Source of the DNA: Collinsella sp. AM34-10
GTDB taxonomy: Bacteria; Actinomycetota; Coriobacteriia; Coriobacteriales; Coriobacteriaceae
DNA length: 64,000 nucleotides
Direction of reading: 5' to 3'
Assembly: GCF_003469185.1 (NCBI RefSeq)
Contig: NZ_QSIL01000001.1
Location: 248,001-312,000 of the forward strand
Shown: positions 17,005-25,335 of the stretch, in pieces
Layout: each line of letters opens with the position of its first letter
How positions within the stretch are numbered: position 1 is the first letter of the stretch
The notes under the pieces: generated by a model
The model's input: only the letters and a program-made list of their open reading frames with translations
What the model was told of the DNA's origin: nothing
Databases searched by the model: none
Translations under genes and position numbers: made by a program

Positions 17005-18213
17005 TTAGAAGAGCGAATTCTCAATTAGATCAATAATCGTGTCGTCTTCCGTGCGGTTTTCATCGATTTTTGCGAACATGTCGCATTCCCAAGGCCCATT
17101 GATTTCCTCAGCAAGGGCCCCGACGTGTTGCATGTCGTCGGGTTCTGGTACATCGTTGATGCTCGGGTCATCAGCTTGCGGATATTGGCTTGCAATTTCG
17201 CGCTTGGCGGCCTCTTCTTCTTTGAGTGTCTCCAGGACGCGGCGACCGTATTCGAAGTAGCGCCGCAAGACAAATTGACGAAGAGTTTCTTGCAGGATGG
17301 CGAAGTTATCCGGGAGTCGACCGGGCCATATCTTCTCGCGAATGCGAATCGCTTCCATGACCCGCCTAAAAGCGGACTGCTTGAAAAACGAATGACGACT
17401 AACTGTGATAACGGCATATCCCATGTTTCGCAGCGTGTTTCGGCGTTCCTCGTCAATTGATTGCTGTTCGGGCTCGTCGTGGTAAAAGCCGTTGTATTCG
17501 ATATCGGTCATCGAATTTTCGAGCAGCGCGTCGAGGTAGAAAACCGTCCGTCGCGTTAGGGCGGCGTATCTTTTGGGGACTGGGATCGGATAGTCCGTTT
17601 TGATAGCGCGTATGGCTAAGCCACCCATTGACTTGGGCATTGTCAGCATCATGACAAACGCCGTTTCGAGTGGGGAGCGACAGCCTTCGCGTACATAAGA
17701 AAGTGCCTTAAGTGCTTTATTAGATCCACGATACCCCGATGCCTCTGAAAAGAAGGCTCTGAGCTCTTCAACGCTGGTTAGGGCTGGGCGCTCGCGATAT
17801 TGAGTTTCGTCGGACGTTCCAAGCGCGTAGGAGCCGCAGATTTCAAAGTAATACTCAACGAGCTCCGAAAGGTTGAGGTCGGCTGCTGCTTCTAACGCGC
17901 ACAGCTTGATATCGACGATGTAGACGTTCGGCTCGAGTTCTAGGTAGCTTTCTGCATCAAACGTATAGCGCGTGCAGTGGCAGATGCAGCCCTTGCGGTG
18001 CCTTTTGGCATTATTGGAAAACGTCAGCACATGGATGCTTTCAGAATCGACATTCTTTCTGTTGAGCCATGCTCGCGCCGCTTCCAGGTTGGACGTGGTC
18101 GGCGCAGACACCTTGATCTTTTCCATAGATATGGGATCGGTCGCGTGGCTTGCGAGCGAGTTGACTGTTTGGTATACAGCGCGTGCCGTGGTATGTGACA
18201 GAACGATTCCCAT
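17005..18213 (-). CDS. Uncharacterised protein with Vsr/DUF559-like C-terminal region
   Basis: 402 residues; the start at 18213 has no clear ribosome site. I do not recognise a named family. The N-terminal half includes IHVLTFSNNAKRHRKGCICH and FEICGSYALG; the middle has SPLETAFVMMLTMP; then VFYLDALL, DIEYNGFYHDEP and RNMGYAVITVSRHSFF. The latter block resembles a PD-(D/E)XK (Vsr/DUF559-like) nuclease core. The C terminus is acidic. It shares its layout (CGSYALG / CGTFAV, SPLETAF / SPLEVQA, MGYAV / MGYPV) with the protein at 28199-29248. Such paralogues seem typical of Coriobacteriia; a defence or mobile-element role is speculation. Confidence 0.6.
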   Translation of the reverse strand: MGIVLSHTTARAVYQTVNSLASHATDPISMEKIKVSAPTTSNLEAARAWLNRKNVDSESIHVLTFSNNAKRHRKGCICHCTRYTFDAESYLELEPNVYIVDIKLCALEAAADLNLSELVEYYFEICGSYALGTSDETQYRERPALTSVEELRAFFSEASGYRGSNKALKALSYVREGCRSPLETAFVMMLTMPKSMGGLAIRAIKTDYPIPVPKRYAALTRRTVFYLDALLENSMTDIEYNGFYHDEPEQQSIDEERRNTLRNMGYAVITVSRHSFFKQSAFRRVMEAIRIREKIWPGRLPDNFAILQETLRQFVLRRYFEYGRRVLETLKEEEAAKREIASQYPQADDPSINDVPEPDDMQHVGALAEEINGPWECDMFAKIDENRTEDDTIIDLIENSLF

Positions 18214-18436
18214 ACGCGCATGATGGCATAGCGGACGCCATATACGCTCGAAACTTCGGGCAACGGTATTGGGGCGCGGCTTATCTTCTGCGAACGGTGG
18301 GTTTTTGAGCTGTCGTATTGAGGGGGGTGTTCCTATAGTTTTGTCAACTGGGCAATGCTGTTTTCGAGATTGAATCGCGACATGCTAACGCCAGGCCTTT
18401 CGGCCGATGGGCTCCAATCTGTTCGGAGCGCTTCGA

Positions 18437-19594
18437 CTAGGCGGCGTAGGGCACCCTGTCCCGCATGATCGCGTAGATGACCTTCAGCCTCTTTCGTGCC
18501 AGCGCCTTGAGCGCCTTGCCGTGCGGCATGCCCCGCTCTCGGCACCTAGCGTAGTAATCGCCCCATCTTCCCTCTGTCCGGGTAAGGCAGTTGCACGAGA
18601 ATATGAGCAGGTTCTTCAGCCTCTTGTTGCCTTGGCGCGATGCCGTCACCGAGGAAATCGAGGTCCCCGACTGGCGGTTGCGCGGCGCCAGGCCGCAGTA
18701 CGACGCGAGCCTGTCATGGCTTGGGAAGTCTTCGATATCTATGGAGATCGCGAGCTCGGAAGCGGTTTTGGGGCCGATCCCCGGCACCGTCAGGAGGCAT
18801 CGGTAGGTATCGTCGCCCTCGAGGAGGGCGGATATCTCCGCCGTGATCACATCGATCTCCGCCGAGTTCTCGGAGATCCTGCGCGCGAGCAGCCTCACCG
18901 CCCGGTCCTCGGCGGCGATGGCCGCCGCGTCCGGCCTTGTCGAGGAGGCCGTCGAGCGGACGAGGGCCTCGATCTTGCCGCGCGCCGCCCCGCGCGTGAG
19001 CGCCGCCGCCCTGCGGGGCCCGGCGTCGGCCACCGACCAGGCCCCGCCGAGGGATGCCATGAGCCTCAGCTGGGGACCGTCGGACAGGTCGACCAACGCC
19101 TCGAAGGCGGGGCACGATTCCAGCAGGATGCTGCGCAGCCGATTCTTGCTCCTGGTGTTTTCGCAGTTCAGGAAGTTTCTCTGGGCGGCCAGCGCCCTCG
19201 CCGCCGCGACCGTCGGGCCCGGATCCCTGACCGGCAGGAGTGCGTCGGGGATGCCCAGCGCCGTCTTCGCGATGACCATTGCGTCCCGCTCGTCGGTCTT
19301 GGCGTCGCCGGCGAAGAGCCTGGCGGCCCCGTGTGCCGCGAGTCCCGGCAGGTACGCCGCCGACATCCCGGCCGCCTTGGCGCGGGCGAGCGCGAGGGCG
19401 CCTATGTAGCGCGACTGGTCGACAACCACGAGCGCGTCGGGGAAGCGGCCGAACAGCGAGTCCAGATCGCCCTCCCTGTTCGCGACGGGGGCGCTCAGCA
19501 GTATCTCGCCGTCCCGGGTCGCGACGCATGCCCAATGGGACAATTTCCCGACATCGAGCCCGATGACGGCTTCCGGCATTCTAGGTGGTGCCAC
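18437..19594 (-). CDS. IS110-family transposase
   Basis: 385 residues from the GTG at 19594, 8 nt after GGAGG; a TTG at 19609 is an alternative. N-terminal DEDD RuvC-like domain: IGLDVGKLSH (first Asp), VVVDQ, and AGDAKTDERDAMVIAK (last acidic pair). C-terminal Tnp2 domain: LLTVPGIGPKTASELA, YCGLAPRNRQSG and the conserved Ser region SISSVTASRQGNKRLK. The frame is intact, so the element may be active. IS110 transposases cut and join DNA guided by a bridge RNA made from the element's non-coding end. Confidence 0.92.
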   Translation of the reverse strand: MAPPRMPEAVIGLDVGKLSHWACVATRDGEILLSAPVANREGDLDSLFGRFPDALVVVDQSRYIGALALARAKAAGMSAAYLPGLAAHGAARLFAGDAKTDERDAMVIAKTALGIPDALLPVRDPGPTVAAARALAAQRNFLNCENTRSKNRLRSILLESCPAFEALVDLSDGPQLRLMASLGGAWSVADAGPRRAAALTRGAARGKIEALVRSTASSTRPDAAAIAAEDRAVRLLARRISENSAEIDVITAEISALLEGDDTYRCLLTVPGIGPKTASELAISIDIEDFPSHDRLASYCGLAPRNRQSGTSISSVTASRQGNKRLKNLLIFSCNCLTRTEGRWGDYYARCRERGMPHGKALKALARKRLKVIYAIMRDRVPYAA

Positions 19595-19611
19595 GGTGTT
19601 ATCCTCCAATC

Positions 19612-19850
19612 GGTAGGCCGATCGGAACCCCTCCCTGCGACACCCACATTACCTGGCCGTGGCGCTTGCGCCCGGCAGTTTCCTATCAGTCGTCCGGAGC
19701 GGCGAGCGCCCCCGGTGGCAACACCCCCCGGGCCCTCTACGGGGCAGGGGCAGACGGCCATCCGGAGGCGCCCGATCGGCGGCCCCTCGGGGCTTGCCCG
19801 TATCGTAGGCAATGCGCCGAATGCTCGCCATCGAAATTTATCGGTGGCCC
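19612..19850 (-). ncRNA. Candidate bridge-RNA region of the IS110 element
   Basis: About 240 bp of very GC-rich, gene-free sequence directly upstream of the transposase start, the position of the bridge RNA in IS110-group elements such as IS621. Palindromes such as CCGATCGG (19617-19625) and CGCCCGATCGGCGG (~19769) suggest structure. Boundaries and loops were not modelled. Confidence 0.35.
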
Positions 19851-19967
19851 ACTTCAGACTGTAATGGGCAGCTTCGGCTGGGGAGGTTTCTGTCGGCTGC
19901 CCCATTTTGGTGAACTTTAGTTGCGGATTCGTAGCTTCTAAGCGTTTTTGCCGACCGCTCAGATGCC

Positions 19968-20158
19968 TCACCAACATAATTTGAGTTATTCGGCCTTATC
20001 CTATACGAATGGTGCGATCGCAACGTCCTATTCGAATTGATTCAGGTAGATTTATAGGGCTTGGTTGCGAAATTGGGGCGACTATAGCGCTCGATTGCGG
20101 TTCAAGGGGCCTTGACTAGTGGTTCAGCTGGCCGAACAACTCGAAAAATGTAGGTGGG
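19968..20158. repeat. Inverted-repeat element, copy 2
   Basis: TCACCAACATAATTTGAGTT at 19968 continues to ATTCGGCC at 19995; an imperfect reverse complement lies at 20130-20158 (GGCCGAACAACTCGAAAAAT onwards). Same arm consensus as 16766-16986 but a different interior. Confidence 0.45.
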
Positions 20159-20206
20159 CCAACCTGCCGACTATGTGAAGCACGCGTATTTGCTCGTTTT
20201 GATGAA

Positions 20207-20240
20207 AACTAGGGTGCAGCCATAAGGCTGCGCCCTAGTT
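20207..20240. terminator. Bidirectional terminator
   Basis: AACTAGGGTGCAGCC, loop ATAA, GGCTGCGCCCTAGTTT. It ends the minus-strand exonuclease gene and shields it from the accessory region. Confidence 0.75.
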
Positions 20241-20306
20241 TACTGCGTGCCGGTGTGCCCAGACGGATTGCGCTGTGCCTGGCAGGCGCTCCCGCAGATG
20301 GATCGG

Positions 20307-21275
20307 TTATTTCGCGAATAGGTTCTTGAGGTTGAACTCGGCTTGGACGGTGCGGAGCATGAGGTCGGTGTCGTCCAAGCCCAGGTGCTGCTCGTTGGCG
20401 TCGGCGGCGAGGGTTCCACGGCGGCGCGCCCAGTTCTCGAGCGCGGCTGGGGCGGACTCGCGGGGGAGCGAGCGCACGTCGGCGTCCAGGCTGCGGCAGA
20501 TCTGGCGCGAGTCGATGACGATGATCTTGCCGGCGCGGCGTGCCTCGGCGTAGCCGTCCAGGTGGATCTTGAACCAGCTGTCCTCAAAGGCGGCGTTGTG
20601 TGCCATGTACGGGTACTTCTTCATAAGCTTGAGCAGCTGCTTTTGCAGCTCTTTGTTCTCGCGGAACGGCTTTTTGCCGTCGATGTCGTCCCAGGTGATG
20701 TGGTGGATATTCGACAACGGCACATCCTCGCCGCGGTAGATGTCGGGCAGGCCGCAGTAGTGTGCCTCGGCGTCATGCGGGACGGCGTCGCTGGTGAGCT
20801 CCATGATCTCCCAGCCCACGTTGATGATATAGCCGCGCTCGGGTGCACGGCCGGTGGTCTCGATGTCGATACCGAGCACGGTGCCCTGGATGGGCTTGCG
20901 GGCGTAGGCCACGCCGAGCGCGTCGCGGTCGCCGCGGATTTCGCGCATAACGGACGCGGCGGTGCGCTTTTGCATCTTGCCGATGGCGGCGCAGGTGTCG
21001 GCATCGGACAGGCCGCGCGAGAGCGTCGCGGGCGTCACGTTGCGCAGACGCGCCTCGCCAATCTGGTCGCACAGGTCGCGGTTGCGGTCGGCCAGGTCGC
21101 GCACGGTGGCAAAGTCGAAGCCGGGGTCGCCCTCGGCGGTAAAGTACTCGGTCTCGAGCACCTTGAGGGCCTCCTCGCCCTTCTGGCGCTCGGACTCCAT
21201 GGCGCCGTGGTCGCCGTAGATAAACATGGGGATAAACGGCTGGCGCTCGTATTCGAGTGCTTGCGATACGTTCAT
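20307..21275 (-). CDS. DEDDh-family 3'-5' exonuclease (DnaQ/RNase T-like)
   Basis: 322 residues, AAGGAG before the ATG at 21275. Exonuclease motifs lie in the C-terminal half: GIDIETTGRAPERGYIINVG (ExoI, DxE), AHNAAFEDSWF (ExoII) and EQHLGLDDTDLML (ExoIII, HxxxxD). The first ~130 residues are an unrelated helical region (QALEYERQPFIPMFIYGD, GLSDADTCAAIGKMQKRT). Probably processes DNA or RNA 3' ends; the specific substrate is unknown. Confidence 0.85.
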   Translation of the reverse strand: MNVSQALEYERQPFIPMFIYGDHGAMESERQKGEEALKVLETEYFTAEGDPGFDFATVRDLADRNRDLCDQIGEARLRNVTPATLSRGLSDADTCAAIGKMQKRTAASVMREIRGDRDALGVAYARKPIQGTVLGIDIETTGRAPERGYIINVGWEIMELTSDAVPHDAEAHYCGLPDIYRGEDVPLSNIHHITWDDIDGKKPFRENKELQKQLLKLMKKYPYMAHNAAFEDSWFKIHLDGYAEARRAGKIIVIDSRQICRSLDADVRSLPRESAPAALENWARRRGTLAADANEQHLGLDDTDLMLRTVQAEFNLKNLFAK

Positions 21276-21344
21276 ATGCTACTCCTTGGACGGGCCGCGT
21301 TGTGCGGCTCTAGGTTACTGAGTTATGGCGAGATGATAGTTTAC

Positions 21345-21359
21345 CATAGGCAACTATTG
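21345..21359. promoter_or_regulatory. Candidate metal-regulator operator, copy 2
   Basis: CATAGGCAACTATTG, 14 of 15 identical to the site before the DtxR-family gene, about 88 bp before the metal permease start. Confidence 0.35.
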
Positions 21360-21446
21360 GCACCGCGCCCGGGACAACTACAATACCCTAGTTGACCGCT
21401 AGGACTTTTACAATGCTGCCGAAAGACACGAAAGGTTCCATCCGTC

Positions 21447-22535
21447 ATGGATTTACTGATTGATATTCTGCTCGACGCCGGCAAGGACACGCTGTCGCTG
21501 GTGCCGTTTTTGTTGGTGACGTATCTTGCTCTCGAGACACTTGAGCACGTTGCGGGCGACCGCGTCAACGGCGCTATCAAGCGCGCCGGCGCTGCGGGTC
21601 CCGTGGTTGGCTCGCTGCTGGGCATGGTGCCGCAGTGCGGATTTTCGGCCATGGCAGCAACGCTGTACGCCGGCCGTGTCGTGACCTTGGGCACGTTGGT
21701 GGCGGTGTTCCTTTCGACCTCCGATGAGATGCTGCCGCTGTTGCTTGCCGAGCAGGTTCCCGTGCAGACTATGGCGATGCTTTTGGCTTCGAAAGCGCTG
21801 ATCGCACTGGTCACGGGTTTTATCGTGGACGCTGCCATTCGCGGCCTGCGCCGTAACGCCCGCGCGCACGCGGCGATTCGCCGTACCGTGCTGGGAACCG
21901 CGGCCAACCCGGCCCACGTGAACTGCGCGCACGACGACCACAGCGGCGGTGACATCATCGACGAGGTGGCCGAGGCAGGCGTGAGCGCCGACCACATCCA
22001 CGAGCTGTGCGAGCGCGACCATTGCGGTTGTGATGAAGACGAGGACGAGCACGAACACGGACATGGCCACGATCACGGTCATGAGGGCGAACATGAACAC
22101 CATGATGGTCACGGTCACTCTCACTCCCACGAAGGGACGCCTGTCCTGTCGATCATCCGCAGTGCGATCTCGCACACCGTGCAGGTCTCGGTATTCATTT
22201 TTCTGGTGACGCTGATTCTGGTCGCCGTGCTCGAGACGTTCGGCGAGTCCGCGATCGAGCAGTTCCTGCGCGGCAACGAGACACTCGCTGTCCTGGGTTC
22301 GGCGCTTGTCGGGCTGATTCCCAATTGCTCGGCGAGCGTGGTCATTACACAGCTGTATCTGGAAGGCGCGCTGCAACTGGCGCCGATGCTCGCCGGCACG
22401 CTCATTTCCGCCGGCGTGGGTTATCTGGTGCTGTTCCGCACCAACCGCAGCGCCCGCGAAAATGCCGTGTTCCTGATCATGATGTACGTCATCGGCGCTG
22501 GCTGGGGCCTCATCCTCTCCGCCGTTGGCCTCTAA
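21447..22535 (+). CDS. Putative manganese/metal efflux permease with His-rich loop
   Basis: 362 residues with about nine hydrophobic segments in two halves. Repeats of the family are MVPQCGFSAMAATLY in the first half and LIPNCSASVVITQLY in the second. A cytoplasmic loop of roughly 70 residues between them is packed with His, Asp and Glu (EHEHGHGHDHGHEGEHEHH), ideal for metal binding. This matches the family annotated as putative manganese transporter / arsenic-efflux-like permease. The operator-like 15-mer shared with the DtxR-family gene supports a role in Mn or other divalent metal handling. Substrate is inferred. Confidence 0.8.
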   Translation: MDLLIDILLDAGKDTLSLVPFLLVTYLALETLEHVAGDRVNGAIKRAGAAGPVVGSLLGMVPQCGFSAMAATLYAGRVVTLGTLVAVFLSTSDEMLPLLLAEQVPVQTMAMLLASKALIALVTGFIVDAAIRGLRRNARAHAAIRRTVLGTAANPAHVNCAHDDHSGGDIIDEVAEAGVSADHIHELCERDHCGCDEDEDEHEHGHGHDHGHEGEHEHHDGHGHSHSHEGTPVLSIIRSAISHTVQVSVFIFLVTLILVAVLETFGESAIEQFLRGNETLAVLGSALVGLIPNCSASVVITQLYLEGALQLAPMLAGTLISAGVGYLVLFRTNRSARENAVFLIMMYVIGAGWGLILSAVGL

Positions 22536-22548
22536 GTAGGCCTAAAAA

Positions 22549-22620
22549 ATGGGCTTCAAATAGCCATGCTCAGCGCCTGCGCAATGCGGCGACGCATGGC
22601 ATTTTGAAGCCCGTTTTTTT
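22549..22620 (+). terminator. Strong intrinsic terminator after the metal permease
   Basis: ATGGGCTTCAAATAGCCATG pairs with CATGGCATTTTGAAGCCCG, followed by TTTTTTT. Confidence 0.85.
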
Positions 22621-22662
22621 GTTGAGCCATGGATTCCGAGCGCTCACACCGCTCAAAACAAA

Positions 22663-22699
22663 AAGGTAGATTTTAGGCATGTCTCAAAAATCTACCTTG
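22663..22699 (-). terminator. Terminator of the DUF308-YaiI operon
   Basis: AAGGTAGATTTT and AAAATCTACCTT form a 12-bp stem; on the minus strand it follows the YaiI-type gene directly. Confidence 0.65.
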
Positions 22700-22700
22700 G

Positions 22701-23183
22701 TTAGTGCAGCAACTCGGTGAGGTTGCGTTTAAAGCGGGCGCGGTCTTCGCTGGTAAATGCTGCCGGACCGCGAGTGCGTCCGCCGGCGCGGCGTACCTTC
22801 TTTTCCTCGTGGCGAATAAACAGCTGCATGTCGATAGTCGCCTTGTCGTACACGCGCCCGCGCACACCGATGGCGGCGGCATCGCGCCCGAGCACCATGC
22901 TCGCCAAGCCAATGTCCTGCGTCACGACCACGTCGCCCGCCTGCAGGCGTTCGACAATGGCAAAGTCGGCGCTGTCGGCGCCCACGCTCACGTCGAGCGT
23001 CGTGACCCAAAAGCCGCGTCGCGCGTGCTCGGCATCGCGCGGGTCGTCGCGGCGAATGTGTCGTTCCAGGTTTTGCGTGCTGTTGCCGGCGATAACAACG
23101 GCGACGCCCGCCCGCCGCGCGCAGTCAATCGACTCGCGCGTGACCGGGCAGGCGTCGGCATCAATAAAGAGCGTTCGCGGCAT
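22701..23183 (-). CDS. YaiI/YqxD family protein (DUF188)
   Basis: 160 residues. The opening TLFIDADACPV and the blocks DSADFAIVERLQAGDVVVTQDIGLA and RRAGGRTRGPAAFTSEDRARF are diagnostic of the YaiI/YqxD family, a PIN-like fold with conserved acidic residues; biochemical function is not established. The start codon immediately follows the stop of the DUF308 gene (TAGATG), indicating translational coupling. Confidence 0.9.
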   Translation of the reverse strand: MPRTLFIDADACPVTRESIDCARRAGVAVVIAGNSTQNLERHIRRDDPRDAEHARRGFWVTTLDVSVGADSADFAIVERLQAGDVVVTQDIGLASMVLGRDAAAIGVRGRVYDKATIDMQLFIRHEEKKVRRAGGRTRGPAAFTSEDRARFKRNLTELLH

Positions 23184-23786
23184 CTAGTGCACCAGTTTGC
23201 CAAATTGAATGGCGCGAACAATGAGCGTTACGCCAAACACCAGCAGCGCGGCGCCACTAAAGATGACAAGCATCTTGGCCGACCACAGCGGATAGATAAA
23301 CACGAACATGCCGGCGATGATGGAGAGTGCACCGCTCAGGATGGCAAGGGCGCGGTTGGACGAAAGCTCGGACTCCAGAATGGACATGACACCTTCGACA
23401 ATCCAGCCAAAGCCGGCCACGATAACCACCATCGTGGTGAGTGTCGCGGTCGAGAAGGCCTGGTTGCGCAGGATTATGACGCCGCCCAGGATAATGAGTA
23501 GGTTGGAGATGATGCTCGTCACGCGCCAGCCAGTGGGCAGCAGCGGCTCAAAAATGGCAGTGAACAGCCTGATGGCAGCGGTGATTACAAAGTAAAAACC
23601 CAGGACGGTCGTCAAAAAGACGAGGGACTTGGCGGGTGCAAAAAGCAGCGCGATGCCAGCAATGAGCGCCACGACGCCCGTGATGGCGTAGATCCAGCGC
23701 ACGGCCTTGACGGCTTTGCCCGCCATACTTTTCTCGTCAAATCCAAACTGGCTCGATTTTTGGTCATCGTTCCTAAAGATACCCAT
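23184..23786 (-). CDS. DUF308 (HdeD-like) membrane protein
   Basis: 200 residues with six predicted helices after a polar 25-residue N terminus: for example AITGVVALIAGIALLF, LVFLTTVLGFYFVITAAI and ALAILSGALSIIAGMFVF. The repeating helix pairs and length match DUF308/HdeD proteins, linked to acid stress in enterobacteria but otherwise uncharacterised. Operon with the YaiI-type gene. Confidence 0.85.
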   Translation of the reverse strand: MGIFRNDDQKSSQFGFDEKSMAGKAVKAVRWIYAITGVVALIAGIALLFAPAKSLVFLTTVLGFYFVITAAIRLFTAIFEPLLPTGWRVTSIISNLLIILGGVIILRNQAFSTATLTTMVVIVAGFGWIVEGVMSILESELSSNRALAILSGALSIIAGMFVFIYPLWSAKMLVIFSGAALLVFGVTLIVRAIQFGKLVH

Positions 23787-23974
23787 AACGTCTCCTTTCC
23801 GTGCGGCGTAAGCCTTGATCGTTACAACCAGTATCGCTTAAAGGCGCTGGCGTATGGGTCGGGGAGGGCGAAACGTAACCCAAAGGTCCCGAATTGTTTC
23901 CGTTGTTCCCCACGTCGCGGTTTTCTATTCAACAGGTGTAGAACATTGCAGCCCTGTTCGTTATTGCCTACGTT

Positions 23975-23993
23975 TTAGGTTAGATTTTCCTAA
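23975..23993. promoter_or_regulatory. Candidate DtxR/IdeR-type iron box
   Basis: TTAGGTTAGATTTTCCTAA matches the classic 19-bp DtxR/IdeR box TTAGGTTAGCCTAACCTAA at 15 of 19 positions. It lies 29 bp before the nitroreductase-like gene. Confidence 0.45.
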
Positions 23994-24021
23994 GGACAAT
24001 TGGCTTGTATTGGGGGTCCCT

Positions 24022-24693
24022 ATGAACGAAGCAGTTCCCGAGGCACCGTCGAGTGTCGAATCGATGGCAAAGCAAGGTTGCGAAAAGCTCGGTCTGGAAG
24101 CGTTTGATGCGCTGGTCCGTCGTGCCCGCACGTGCCGCCGTTTTGACGAGTCCATGCGCGTGCCGCGCGAGTTTTTGCTCGAGCTGGCGGAACTGGCGCG
24201 CCTGGCTCCCTGCGGCGCCAATGCTCAGCGTCTGCGTTTTCACGTGGTGAGCGGTGCCGAGGATTGCGCGCGTGTATTTGACGAGCTCGCATGGGCAGGC
24301 GCACTTAAGGATTGGCCGGGTCCTGCCGAGGGCGAGCGCCCGACCGGCTATATCGCGATTCTGGCCGAGCGCGCCGTTCCGGGCAAGCCCGCCGCTCCCA
24401 TTACCGAGGTCGACACGGGCATTGCCGCGCAGACGATGATGCTCGCCGCCCGCAGCGCCACGCCCGAGGTGGCAGCCTGCATGTTCAAGGCTTTTACGCC
24501 CCACGCGATCGATGCCATGGGGCTCGATAACGACAAGTATGAGCTCAAGCTGACCATGGCGTTTGGCGTTCCGGCCGAGACGCAGGTGGTCGATGCGATT
24601 GATTCCAACCCCGACGGCTCCATCAATTATTGGCGCGACGAGGCGCAGGTGCACCACGTACCCAAGCGTTCGCTCGCCGACGTGCTGGTGTAG
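24022..24693 (+). CDS. Nitroreductase-family flavoprotein
   Basis: 223 residues from an ATG at 24022 (GGGGG upstream). RRARTCRRFDESMRVPREFL is the FMN-phosphate-binding start of nitroreductases, followed by ELARLAPCGANAQRLRFHVV and, later, EVDTGIAAQTMMLAA and LTMAFGVPAE. Likely an FMN-dependent NAD(P)H oxidoreductase; its substrate cannot be predicted. An iron-box-like sequence upstream suggests iron-responsive control. Confidence 0.85.
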   Translation: MNEAVPEAPSSVESMAKQGCEKLGLEAFDALVRRARTCRRFDESMRVPREFLLELAELARLAPCGANAQRLRFHVVSGAEDCARVFDELAWAGALKDWPGPAEGERPTGYIAILAERAVPGKPAAPITEVDTGIAAQTMMLAARSATPEVAACMFKAFTPHAIDAMGLDNDKYELKLTMAFGVPAETQVVDAIDSNPDGSINYWRDEAQVHHVPKRSLADVLV

Positions 24694-24723
24694 TTGAGCA
24701 TCGTTGCGGTTCAATCCGGCGGC

Positions 24724-24760
24724 AAAATCACCACAAAGGTGCTGTCTCCTTTGCGGTGGT
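24724..24760. repeat. CCACAAAGG-type palindrome, copy 1
   Basis: AAAATCACCACAAAGG and CCTTTGCGGTGGT flank a short loop. Better-preserved copies occur at 57147, 58107 and 60150. Probably a terminator of the nitroreductase transcript. Confidence 0.5.
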
Positions 24761-24775
24761 GCGAGGGGAGGGCAT

Positions 24776-25318
24776 GTGGCCGATCTGTATTTGGTGCGTC
24801 ATGGGCAGACTGAGTTCAATGTGCAGAACATTTTGCAGGGCTGGCACGATTCGCCGCTTACGGCGCGCGGGCGCGAGCAGGCGCTGGCGGTGCGTACGGC
24901 GTTTGAAGCGCGTGGCGTGACCTTTGACCATGTGTATTCCTCGCCGTTGGGCCGGGCGCGGCATACGGCCGAGCTTATCGTTGGCGAGGGCCGTTCCATT
25001 GAGCTGGTCGATGACCTGCGTGAGTGGCATTTTGGCTCGCTGGAGGGCACATCAAATCGCGAGATGCCGCCGCAGCCCTGGGGCGATTATCCGGTGGCCT
25101 TTGGCGGCGAGTCGGAAGTGCAGCTTCAGTCGCGCATGGTCGCGGCGCTGTCCCGCATCATGGCCAGGCCGCAGCACGACTGCGTGCTGGCGGTTTCCCA
25201 TGGCTCAGCCTGCCAGGAGTTTCTTGAGTATGTGACTGGCGGGGGAGAGCTGCCCGACAACGGTGCCGTGCTTCATTTTGGCTATTGCGACGGGGCGTTT
25301 TCGCTCTTGGGTTGGTAA
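24776..25318 (+). CDS. Histidine phosphatase family protein 1
   Basis: 180 residues from a GTG at 24776 with GAGGGGAGGG upstream. LYLVRHGQTEFN is the RHG motif with the phospho-accepting His; LREWHFGSLEG and VLAVSHGSACQEF supply the acid and second His. This is the phosphoglycerate-mutase-like superfamily; a cytoplasmic small-molecule phosphatase (GpmB/CobC type) is likely. A close relative follows in tandem. Confidence 0.88.
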   Translation: MADLYLVRHGQTEFNVQNILQGWHDSPLTARGREQALAVRTAFEARGVTFDHVYSSPLGRARHTAELIVGEGRSIELVDDLREWHFGSLEGTSNREMPPQPWGDYPVAFGGESEVQLQSRMVAALSRIMARPQHDCVLAVSHGSACQEFLEYVTGGGELPDNGAVLHFGYCDGAFSLLGW

Positions 25319-25335
25319 CGAACGAAAGGACCCCT

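Larger units (their letters stand above)
18350..19860 (-). mobile_element. IS110-family insertion element, ends approximate
   Basis: Defined by the DEDD transposase gene (18437-19594) and a long GC-rich non-coding stretch upstream of it. IS110 elements have no terminal inverted repeats, so the ends given are estimates from composition. Confidence 0.45.

Noticed and set aside
16824..17024. 66-residue minus-strand frame downstream of the 402-residue gene
   Set aside because: Starts with a TTG inside the end of the neighbour, has no ribosome site, and its PPTFFDLFG string comes from the inverted-repeat arm rather than a conserved protein.
18407..19864. Long plus-strand open frame opposite the IS110 transposase
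   Set aside because: Mirror frame of the transposase caused by GC-rich third positions; sequence is Arg/Gly/Pro-rich and matches nothing.
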